Shown here: piece by piece, positions 29,679 through 36,549 of the stretch | How positions within the stretch are numbered: position 1 is the first letter of the stretch | How the letters are laid out: each line of letters starts with the position of its first letter | Assembly: GCF_009664085.1 (NCBI RefSeq) | Contig: NZ_CP039268.1 | Span: 1,163,501 to 1,227,500, forward strand | Reading direction: 5' to 3' | Length of the DNA stretch: 64,000 nt | Source: Thermochromatium tepidum ATCC 43061 | GTDB lineage: Bacteria > Pseudomonadota > Gammaproteobacteria > Chromatiales > Chromatiaceae | The notes under the pieces: generated by a model | Seen by the model: the letters and a program-made list of their open reading frames with translations, nothing else | Database searches by the model: none | Told to the model about the DNA's origin: nothing | Made by a program: the position numbers and the translations under genes

Positions 29679-30314
29679 CTAAAGGATGGACCGCTCAGGG
29701 GTTAGCTTGATCTGGGTGTGGATGTGCGCGAACACCGTCAGGGCGCCCGCGATCACTCGATCTGGAACCAGTACCTTTTGTGCAACGAGTGCATTGAGTC
29801 CTCCCGTGAACCTCTTCCAGGCCGTCGCAGTATTCTGGCCATGAAAATCGAGGAAGCGTGTCGACCCGAGTGGGGCACCGATGATGCCTCGCAGATGACG
29901 GGCGATGGTCCGACCGCCGAGCGTGGCCCCCTCCAGGACATAGAGTCCACCGACCGTGGTGCTGAGATCGTCGAGCAGAGCGGGTCCAGGTGCGAATGCC
30001 AGGGTCGCCGAGTTGAACGTCAGACCCTGCTCCTCCATATCCGCGATCAGTGCCGGCAACTTGGGCATGATGCCGAGCCGATCGCGAGTCGTGTCGTCGA
30101 GCCGGGCGTAGAGGATCTGCTCCAGCGGGGCATAGACGGACAGGATGGCACGCAGATAACGACGATAGTCATCGAGTATCACGGCCTTCGAGGTCAGACG
30201 CGCCATCAGCGGCAGTTGCTCGATCTCGGCATGGATCTCGGCCGTGGCCCGGCGCAGGGCGAGGGCCAGGTCGATTTCGAGGCATGGATGTGAAGGGGAG
30301 GATGGAAATGACAT
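29679..30314 (-). CDS. bphO: Heme oxygenase, bacteriophytochrome-associated
   Basis: The 211-residue cytosolic enzyme opens haem to biliverdin, the phytochrome chromophore. The proximal haem ligand is H28 in ATAEIHAEIE. The VGGLYVLEGATLGG stretch is the distal-helix signature of BphO/HmuO-like enzymes. ATG 30314 gives the family N-terminus; the open frame extends upstream without homology. It is divergent from bphP with only 59 bp between starts, so a shared promoter region is likely. The interrupted c-di-GMP gene follows 53 bp downstream. Confidence 0.92.
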   Translation of the reverse strand: MSFPSSPSHPCLEIDLALALRRATAEIHAEIEQLPLMARLTSKAVILDDYRRYLRAILSVYAPLEQILYARLDDTTRDRLGIMPKLPALIADMEEQGLTFNSATLAFAPGPALLDDLSTTVGGLYVLEGATLGGRTIARHLRGIIGAPLGSTRFLDFHGQNTATAWKRFTGGLNALVAQKVLVPDRVIAGALTVFAHIHTQIKLTPERSIL

Positions 30315-30373
30315 GGGTCCGTCCGAATATTTAAGATCACGCCAACCGGACTTAAGCAACCTGAGCACAGACC
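30315..30373. promoter_or_regulatory. Short divergent region bphO / bphP
   Basis: The 59 bp between the two starts must hold at least part of both promoters. It contains an A/T-rich patch (GAATATTTAAG) but no consensus promoter or PpsR-like TGT-N12-ACA site that I could find. Confidence 0.4.
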
Positions 30374-31954
30374 ATGAGCGAATCCCTAGCCCCAGGCTTT
30401 TGGGCCGAATGCGAGCGTGAGCAACTGCATCATGTGCAGTCTATCCAACCCTGGGGTTGTTTGCTAGGCGGACGCACCGGTGAGGCGATCGTGCGATTCG
30501 CAAGCGCCAATCTGGCCGACTGGACCAATTGGACGCCCGACTCGGCCCTCGGTCGCGCACTCACTGACCTGCTACCCGGATTCCCACCCAAGACCGAACT
30601 GGCCGATATCGCCGAGGCGCCCGATGCCTGGATGCGTGCCTCTTCCCGCAAGCATTTCTATCCGGGTCTGCTGGCTGGTCCTGTGGGTACGCTCGACGGT
30701 CTGCTCTCCTGCAACGAACACAACTGGCTGCTGGAACTGGAAGTCGCATTGCCCGCCAATCAGCACAACGAGGCTTACCGCCCCGTCCCACATCGTCTCT
30801 ATCGCATGCCCTATTCCGAGCGCGATTGGGAGAACCACTGCCAGTATCTCGCCGACGAGATGCGTGCCGCAACCGGCTTCGAGCGGGTCATGATCTACCG
30901 CTTTCGTGACGATGGCTGCGGCGAGGTCATCTCTGAGAGTCTAACGGAGGGCCTGCTGCCCTATCTGGGTCTGAGATATCCAGCCTCCGACATCCCCCAG
31001 ATCGCGCGCCATCTCTACCGGCTCAACTCGCACCGTCAGATCCCCGATATCCACACGACCGATGTCCCCATTCTGAGCCTCGACCCCGGCGCACTTGCCG
31101 ATCTCTCGCTCTCGGACCTGCGCGCCGTCTCGCCGGTGCATCTGGAATATCTCCGTAACATGGGCGTCACCGCCTCACTGTCGTTCTCGGTGCCCATCGC
31201 CGGTGAGCTGTGGGGACTGATCGCCTGTCATCATTCCGAGCCGCGTCATCTGCCGCTGCCGGTGCGGCTGCGTTGTGCCGAGATGGCCCAGGTGTTCGCG
31301 CTCGCCATCGCCGGCTATCAGAGCGCGCAGCGGCTGATGGAGCTCAACGAGAGTGATCAAGAGATCCTCGCCCTGCGCTCGGCGCTGTGGCTCTCGGAGG
31401 GCGAGCGCGATCTGGGCGTGGAAATCAAGGACGGCCAGACCCATCCGATCGACCAGACCCTGGGCCAGACGCTCTTGTCGCTGGAGCGCGCCACGGGGGC
31501 GGCACTGGTCGACGACCTGGCCATCGTGACCTTTGGGCAGACGCCGGAGCCTTCAGATATCCGCGCCCTGGTCGACTGGCTACGCGAGACGATGCCCGAC
31601 CCGATCTTCGCCACTGACCGACTCTCGTCACTCTTCCCGGACGCCCTCCAGTATGCCGAGCAGGCCAGTGGCTTGCTGGTGGTGCGTATCGAGGGCGATC
31701 GTGAGACCGGCGATCGTTGGTTTTTGTGGTGGCGTCCCGAGCAACCCCAGACGGTCCAGTGGGCGGGCGACCCACGCAAGGGTGCGCTCTTCGATGAGCA
31801 GCGTCAGGTGCTTTCACCGCGTTCGTCTTTTGAACGCTGGATCGAGACCACAGCGCGCCAGTCCGAACCCTGGACCGAGGCCGATCGGCTGCGCGCCAAG
31901 AAGTTCCGCAGCCTGGTGCTGCACGAAATCAATGCGCATCTCCTGGGGCGTTAG
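30374..31954 (+). CDS. bphP: Bacteriophytochrome photosensory core (PAS-GAF-PHY, no output domain)
   Basis: This 526-residue red/far-red photoreceptor has the biliverdin-binding Cys at C13, in CEREQLHHVQSIQPWG. A GAF domain carries PASDIP (203-208, with the conserved Asp D206) and LWGLIACHH. The PHY domain has the tongue motif PRSSFERW and the WWRPE strand. The gene ends about 30 residues after PHY, so the histidine kinase module of typical BphPs is absent. The C-terminal helix could dimerise or bind a partner. The usual QPHG is QPWG. Its stop overlaps the convergent V-ATPase subunit D stop by 4 bp. Confidence 0.92.
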   Translation: MSESLAPGFWAECEREQLHHVQSIQPWGCLLGGRTGEAIVRFASANLADWTNWTPDSALGRALTDLLPGFPPKTELADIAEAPDAWMRASSRKHFYPGLLAGPVGTLDGLLSCNEHNWLLELEVALPANQHNEAYRPVPHRLYRMPYSERDWENHCQYLADEMRAATGFERVMIYRFRDDGCGEVISESLTEGLLPYLGLRYPASDIPQIARHLYRLNSHRQIPDIHTTDVPILSLDPGALADLSLSDLRAVSPVHLEYLRNMGVTASLSFSVPIAGELWGLIACHHSEPRHLPLPVRLRCAEMAQVFALAIAGYQSAQRLMELNESDQEILALRSALWLSEGERDLGVEIKDGQTHPIDQTLGQTLLSLERATGAALVDDLAIVTFGQTPEPSDIRALVDWLRETMPDPIFATDRLSSLFPDALQYAEQASGLLVVRIEGDRETGDRWFLWWRPEQPQTVQWAGDPRKGALFDEQRQVLSPRSSFERWIETTARQSEPWTEADRLRAKKFRSLVLHEINAHLLGR

Positions 31955-32571
31955 CGCACCTGCCCACGCAGCAGCTTGACCTGGAACAGGGTGTTGCGCT
32001 CCTCTTCCTCCAGTGAGGACTGGATGAAGCGGATGGTGCGGTGATAGCGCGGGATGATGTTGTACTTGAGTGCATTGACCCGTTTTTGGGCCTTGCGCTG
32101 TTCTTCGAGCAGACGATGAAGCGCGATCTCGACCTCCGAGAGCTGCGCGAGCCGCACGGCGGCCTCGGCCAGATGCTCGCGCGTGGTATCGAAGCTCACG
32201 TCCGTCCCCAGCAGCCCAACCGGCTTGAGCGGCAGACGCTCGCTCGTCACCGCCGGATATTCCACCCCGAGCGCCCGGCGCGGCAGGATATCCACCTTGA
32301 GGGCTGGCTCGACCCCGAGCGAGGCCTGACGGATGGCGCGGCTGCCCATGCGCAGATGGCTAATGGCCAGACACTGGTAGGCCTTGGCCAGCGCACGCTC
32401 GGACTCGGCGCGCAGCCGGCGATATTCGCCGATACGCTCATAGACCAGGCGCGTGAGCAGCTCGCGCTTGCGCTCCAGCAGGTCGTGACCGTCCTCCAGG
32501 AACCGAACCTGCTTTTTGAGCTTGAGCAAGGTGTTTTTGGTCGGCGGGACCTTGATCAGTTGTTGGACCAT
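31951..32571 (-). CDS. ntpD: V/A-type ATPase subunit D
   Basis: The 206-residue central-stalk subunit forms the rotor coiled coil inside the A3B3 head. N-terminal VPPTKNTLLKLKKQV and the C-terminal FKRTKRI-like segment RRVNALKYNIIPRYHRTIRF are diagnostic. ATG 32571 was chosen for GGGAGG upstream and family length; it overlaps the YkgJ-like gene by 16 bp. It is the last gene of the ATPase operon and is convergent with bphP. Confidence 0.93.
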   Translation of the reverse strand: MVQQLIKVPPTKNTLLKLKKQVRFLEDGHDLLERKRELLTRLVYERIGEYRRLRAESERALAKAYQCLAISHLRMGSRAIRQASLGVEPALKVDILPRRALGVEYPAVTSERLPLKPVGLLGTDVSFDTTREHLAEAAVRLAQLSEVEIALHRLLEEQRKAQKRVNALKYNIIPRYHRTIRFIQSSLEEEERNTLFQVKLLRGQVR

Positions 32572-32840
32572 GCGGCCTCCCGCTCGATGAGACACTCGGG
32601 GCCGCCCATCGCGAACTCGCGGCACAACAGCGGCCGTTGTTCATAGATGCGGCAGCGTAGGCGGTCGCGGTCGAGCGCCGCGCACCAGCCATCGTCCAGA
32701 CGCTTCATCACGACCGCGCCCCAGGCATCGCGCCTGGTGAAGTGAGGCGGCACCCCGGTCTCGGTCAGACACCGCACTTCGAGCCTGCAACAGGCCGCTG
32801 CGCACTGATCGCAGGTGACGGCAGGCGAGGGTGCGCTCAT
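32556..32840 (-). CDS. YkgJ-family cysteine-cluster protein
   Basis: The 94-residue protein carries the CxxCxxxCC arrangement (CDQCAAACC) and later C-RIYEQRPLLCREF, the pattern of the UPF0153/YkgJ family predicted to bind Fe-S or zinc. It overlaps ntpB by 4 bp and ntpD by 16 bp, so it is translated as part of the ATPase operon. The family has no established function. Its place between B and D suggests a role in assembly or regulation, but that is inference. Confidence 0.87.
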   Translation of the reverse strand: MSAPSPAVTCDQCAAACCRLEVRCLTETGVPPHFTRRDAWGAVVMKRLDDGWCAALDRDRLRCRIYEQRPLLCREFAMGGPECLIEREAAWSNN

Positions 32841-34219
32841 GCCTCGACCTCTCGGTAATACTTGGCCAGATCGGTCTCCTTGAGGCGCGTGAGCATGTCG
32901 CGCGGGAAGATACTCATCAGCTCCCAGGCCAGATTGAGCGTGGCCTCGATCGAACGATCCTCGTCCTCACCCTGGCCGACGAAGCGCTGATCGAAGGCAT
33001 CGGCAAAGCTCAGATAGAGCCGGTCGCGCTCGGAGAGCTCGTCGGCGCCGATGATCGAGGCCAGATTGCGCGTCTCCTGGGCGCGCGCATAGAGGGCATA
33101 GAGCTGGGCGGCGACGCGCGGATGGTCCTCGCGGGTGTCGTCCTTGCCGATCCCATCCTTCATCAGACGCGACAGGCTCGGCAAGATATTGACCGGCGGA
33201 TAGATCCCTTGATTGTGGAGCTCGCGCGAGAGCACGATCTGACCCTCGGTGATATAGCCGGTGAGATCCGGGATCGGGTGGGTGATGTCGTCCGAGGGCA
33301 TGGAGACCACGGGCACGAGGGTGATCGAGCCGTGACGCTGGTGGATGCGTCCGCAGCGCTCGTAGAGCTCGGCCAGGTCCGAATACAGATAGCCCGGATA
33401 GCCCTTGCGTGCCGGCACGTCGCCCTTGGCGGTGGCGACCTCGCGCAACGCCTCGGCATAGTTGGTCATGTCGGTGAGCACCACCAGTACATGGCGGTCG
33501 AGGTCGTAGGCCAGATATTCGGCGGCGGTGAGCGCAGTGCGCGGCAGGATCAGGCGCTCGACCGGCGGGTCGTCGGCCAGATTGATGAACATCACCACGT
33601 TGCGCAGCACGCCCGAGTTGGCAAACTCGTCGCGGAAGAACTTGGCGTCGGCGTAGGAGACGCCCATGGCGGCGAAGACGATCGAGAAGCCGGCGGACGC
33701 ATCGACCAGCTTGGCCTGGCGTACGATCTGGGCCGCCAGCCGGTTATGCGGCAGACCCGAGCCGGAGAAGATCGGCAGCTTTTGGCCGCGTACCAGTGAG
33801 TTGAGTCCATCGATGGTCGAGATCCCGGTCTGGATGAACTCGCGTGGATAGGTGCGTGCGGCTGGGTTGATGGCCGAGCCCCCGACCGGACGGCGGATGG
33901 CCGAGAGGATCGGTGGACGACCATCGCGCGGGACACCGAGCCCGTTGAACTCACGCCCCAGGATCTCGGGCGAGAGTGCGATCTCGATCGGCTCATCGAG
34001 AAAGCGGACCCAGGTGTTCTCCAGGTCCAGGTCATCGGTGCCCTCGAAGACCAGGATCAGCACCTCGTCATCGCTAGCACGGATGACCTGACCATTGCGG
34101 ACCTGGCCGGCGTGGTCCTGGATGCGAACCCGATCACCGAAGGCGACATTGGGGGTGTGTCTGACCACCAGCAGACCGCCGCGGGCCTCGACGGCAGTGC
34201 GGTATTCCTTGATGCTCAT
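32837..34219 (-). CDS. ntpB: V/A-type ATPase subunit B
   Basis: The 460-residue non-catalytic subunit alternates with A in the head. The P-loop position is degenerate (FSGSGLPHN), as expected for B, and the segments PARTYPREFIQTGISTIDG and LTDMTNYAEALREVA are typical. ATG 34219 gives the family N-terminus SIKEYRTAVEARGGLL. In most operons B follows A directly. Here 2.3 kb with an Uma2 gene and an IS605 element separates them. Confidence 0.95.
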   Translation of the reverse strand: MSIKEYRTAVEARGGLLVVRHTPNVAFGDRVRIQDHAGQVRNGQVIRASDDEVLILVFEGTDDLDLENTWVRFLDEPIEIALSPEILGREFNGLGVPRDGRPPILSAIRRPVGGSAINPAARTYPREFIQTGISTIDGLNSLVRGQKLPIFSGSGLPHNRLAAQIVRQAKLVDASAGFSIVFAAMGVSYADAKFFRDEFANSGVLRNVVMFINLADDPPVERLILPRTALTAAEYLAYDLDRHVLVVLTDMTNYAEALREVATAKGDVPARKGYPGYLYSDLAELYERCGRIHQRHGSITLVPVVSMPSDDITHPIPDLTGYITEGQIVLSRELHNQGIYPPVNILPSLSRLMKDGIGKDDTREDHPRVAAQLYALYARAQETRNLASIIGADELSERDRLYLSFADAFDQRFVGQGEDEDRSIEATLNLAWELMSIFPRDMLTRLKETDLAKYYREVEA

Positions 34220-34297
34220 TGAAAGGCGCCTCGCAGGATGGGCCGTGTCTTCATACAACTAGGCGCTTGGGACATTGGCCTTGGCGTGTTCGTTTGA

Positions 34298-34774
34298 TCA
34301 AACGCGAATGTGTGTTGGAAATCCGGGGACAAGCCCAGATTCCGCGATTTCGCCTTCATGACAAAAAAATCTCATCTGTCCTTCGCTCTCGCAGATCCAC
34401 ACCTCTAGAGCGCCCTTGGCAAGATAGAGTTCGATCTTCTCGTTCATCTCTCTGTCAGTATTGGTGGGTGATCGAACCTCGATGCACAGTTCAGGGGCTT
34501 TTGGGTAAGGTGTCTCGAATCCAAATTTTTCGATGAACCGAGAGGATGCCCAGCATACATCTACCACTTTGACGTTCTTGGAGGTCTGGATGCTCGTCTC
34601 GACCAGGAGTTTGCCGTCGTCGATCTTTTTTGCCAGCTCCATGACGAGTCGCGATTGCAAATATCCATGGAGATTCGACGCCGGACTCATGACGATATGG
34701 CCGTCCTCGTTGAGTTCGATTTTGTATGGAAGATCCTTGAGTACGGGGTCTTGCAAGACCTGGCTCCATTCCAT
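34298..34774 (-). CDS. Uma2-family (DUF820) putative restriction-like endonuclease
   Basis: The 158-residue protein has the Uma2 layout: YKIELNEDGHIVMSPAS, then a VDVCW strand, and the PD-(D/E)XK-like core ELCIEVRSPTNT, followed by ELYLAKGALEVWI. A good AGGAG lies 8 nt before the start. Uma2 proteins spread widely in cyanobacteria and phototrophs and have no proven function. GC is near 50%, well below the ATPase genes around it, so it looks acquired. It sits between ATPase genes B and A, 78 bp before ntpB. Confidence 0.87.
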   Translation of the reverse strand: MEWSQVLQDPVLKDLPYKIELNEDGHIVMSPASNLHGYLQSRLVMELAKKIDDGKLLVETSIQTSKNVKVVDVCWASSRFIEKFGFETPYPKAPELCIEVRSPTNTDREMNEKIELYLAKGALEVWICESEGQMRFFCHEGEIAESGLVPGFPTHIRV

Positions 34775-34856
34775 GTCGTTCTCCTCATGTCATATTCGCC
34801 AGTGTTTTAGGATGCGATAAAAATCTTGTGAACTGCATCTTTCGCGATCGATGCGG

Positions 34857-34861
34857 TTCAT
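34857..34861 (+). other. TTCAT target/TAM abutting the IS605 left end
   Basis: TTCAT directly precedes the element here, and the same pentanucleotide precedes the second copy (57267-57271). IS200/IS605 elements insert 3' of a short fixed target that also serves as the TnpB target-adjacent motif, so TTCAT is the candidate. Two copies are a small sample. Confidence 0.6.
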
Positions 34862-34930
34862 AGACCCTCCGCAAGGAAACCCGCGACTTGAGTCGCGGGA
34901 GGAATGGCGGGTGCGCGAAGCGCGCCATGT

Positions 34931-34945
34931 GGTGTATAATACACC
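34931..34945 (+). promoter_or_regulatory. Palindromic -10-like box ahead of tnpA
   Basis: GGTGTATAATACACC is a 7-bp perfect palindrome around a single A and contains TATAAT. It ends 2 bp before the tnpA ATG, so transcription from it would give an almost leaderless mRNA. The symmetry could also allow transcription outward. No good -35 was seen. Confidence 0.35.
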
Positions 34946-34947
34946 GC

Positions 34948-35361
34948 ATGGTTGACATAGTAACCAACAGGAACTGCGTCTATCAAACGGCATACCATGT
35001 GATCTGGTGTCCGAAGTATCGGCGAGATGTACTGACGGGACTGGTGGCAGAGGAAATGGGGGCGATGCTGGATGCGATTTGCGCGGAGCGCGGCTGGCCG
35101 ATGATCTCCAAAGAGATTCAGCCCGACCACGTTCACCTGTTTGTCAGCATCCCGCCTGCCATTGCTGTGGCCGATGCCGTAAAAATCCTGAAAGGGACAA
35201 CGGCGCGCAAGCTGTTTCAGCGGTTTCCGTGGCTCAAGAACCGCCTTTTGGACGGGCATCTGTGGTCGCCCTCCTACTATGTCGGCACGGCAGGTAACGT
35301 CAGCGCCGAGACGATCCGGCGCTACATCGAACGATCCGAACACGTCACCAAGCGGCGATAA
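34948..35361 (+). CDS. tnpA: IS200/IS605 TnpA Y1 transposase
   Basis: The 137-residue single-strand transposase carries the HUH motif DHVHLF (H61, H63) and the nucleophile Tyr Y126 in IRRYIERS. The N-terminus YQTAYHVIWCPKYRRD is the family signature. It cuts and joins single-stranded element ends folded as hairpins. Length equals that of active members (about 130-155), and it is followed by tnpB after 3 bp. Confidence 0.94.
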   Translation: MVDIVTNRNCVYQTAYHVIWCPKYRRDVLTGLVAEEMGAMLDAICAERGWPMISKEIQPDHVHLFVSIPPAIAVADAVKILKGTTARKLFQRFPWLKNRLLDGHLWSPSYYVGTAGNVSAETIRRYIERSEHVTKRR

Positions 35362-35364
35362 CCC

Positions 35365-36510
35365 ATGCTGCGCACCGCCTCGATTCGCCTGAATGTTCGC
35401 CCGGACCAAGTGGCGGCCTTGGGGGCTCTGCAATCGGCTTATGCCGATGCCTGCAACCGCTTGGTGCCGACGGTGATCGAACATCGCTGCTGGAACCGCG
35501 TGGCGCTGCACCAGTTGGCCTATGCCCGGCTGCGCGAGGAAACACCGCTGGGCTCGCAAATGGTCTGCAACGCCATCTTCTCGGTCTGTAAGTCCTACAA
35601 GGCGCAAAAGGAACTCGGTCGCATCAAGAAGGACGAGCCCGCACCTGTAGTGCACTTCGACCGCGCCAGTGTCCATTTCGACAAGCGAACATACTCCATC
35701 AAAGGGGAGTGCCTGAGTCTCTACACCCTTTCTGGCCGCATCGCCGTCCCGATGGTGCTGGGCGAGCATCAGCGTCGCATCATGGCCTCGGGCAAGGCCA
35801 AAGAAGCCGAGTTGGTTTGTCGCAAGGGTCGCTGGTATTTCAACCTCGTCGTCGAGTCCGACGATGCGGACCCCATTGCATCCAGCCCCGTCATGGGCGT
35901 GGATGTCGGAGAAAACAATCTCGCTGCCACCAGCACGGGCAAGGTATGGGGCGGCGGGCAACTGCGCCACAAGCGCAACTGCCACCTTGCCCTTCGTCGT
36001 CGTTTGCAGTCCAACGGCAGCCAAAGCGCCAAACAGAAGCTGCGGCAGGTCTCTGGCAAAGAGCAGCGACGTGTGACGCACATCAACCACGAAACGAGCA
36101 AAGCGATCGTTGCCGAAGCGCGGCGCATTGGTGCTTCCAAGATCGTGATGGAAGACTTGTGCCATATTCGCGACCGCATCCGGGCTGGCAAGCGCGTGAG
36201 AGCGAGACTGCATCGCTGGGCTTTCCGGCAACTTCAGACCTTTGTCGAATACAAGGCCAAGGCTGCCGGAATCGCGGTCGAATACGTCAATCCGGCCTAC
36301 ACCAGCCAGACGTGTTCTTGCTGCGGGGCGTTGGGTCGGCGCGTCAAGCATCGTTTCGTGTGCGACAAGTGTGGTCTCCGGGCGCACGCCGACTGTAACG
36401 CCAGTCGAAACCTGGCCCGGATTGGTAGCGGCGCCCCGCTGCCAAGGGCGGCTGTAAACACGCCTAATGTTGGGGATGTGGTCAACCATGTTTGCTGTGT
36501 CTCACAATAA
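35365..36510 (+). CDS. tnpB: TnpB RNA-guided nuclease of IS605 element
   Basis: The 381-residue TnpB has a RuvC nuclease with D180 (GVDVGENN), E263 (VMEDL) and D343 (HADCNAS), and a zinc ribbon with two CxxC pairs (CSCCG, CDKCG). TnpB nucleases use an RNA from the element right end to cut the empty donor site next to the TAM, which favours element retention. All catalytic residues are present and the length is typical, so it is probably functional. Its transcript continues toward the 3' end of ntpA, antisense. Confidence 0.93.
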   Translation: MLRTASIRLNVRPDQVAALGALQSAYADACNRLVPTVIEHRCWNRVALHQLAYARLREETPLGSQMVCNAIFSVCKSYKAQKELGRIKKDEPAPVVHFDRASVHFDKRTYSIKGECLSLYTLSGRIAVPMVLGEHQRRIMASGKAKEAELVCRKGRWYFNLVVESDDADPIASSPVMGVDVGENNLAATSTGKVWGGGQLRHKRNCHLALRRRLQSNGSQSAKQKLRQVSGKEQRRVTHINHETSKAIVAEARRIGASKIVMEDLCHIRDRIRAGKRVRARLHRWAFRQLQTFVEYKAKAAGIAVEYVNPAYTSQTCSCCGALGRRVKHRFVCDKCGLRAHADCNASRNLARIGSGAPLPRAAVNTPNVGDVVNHVCCVSQ

Positions 36511-36540
36511 AGCCTTCGACTTCAGTCGAGGGTTGTTTAC
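36400..36540 (+). ncRNA. Predicted omegaRNA (reRNA) scaffold at tnpB 3' end
   Basis: In IS605-type elements the guide RNA scaffold overlaps the 3' end of tnpB and ends at the right boundary, and the guide is the adjoining host DNA. Here the scaffold would end with the stem at 36513-36532 and GTTGTTTAC. The guide would start at 36541 (TGGCGCACTC), next to the ntpA stop. The same 3' 170 bp is retained in the short copy. The 5' boundary is a guess. Confidence 0.45.
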
Positions 36541-36549
36541 TGGCGCACT

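Larger units (their letters stand above)
34862..36540 (+). mobile_element. IS200/IS605-family element with TnpA and TnpB (1679 bp)
   Basis: The ends were set by aligning with the short copy at 57272-57531: identity starts with AGACCCTCCGC and ends with GGGTTGTTTAC. The left end carries a 9-bp stem (CCCGCGACT/AGTCGCGGG, 34880-34899) and a 7-bp stem with a GAA loop (about 34910-34926). The right end has a near-perfect 9-bp stem at 36513-36532. Both genes are intact. The element lies 9 bp beyond the ntpA stop, in opposite orientation to the ATPase operon. Confidence 0.92.
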
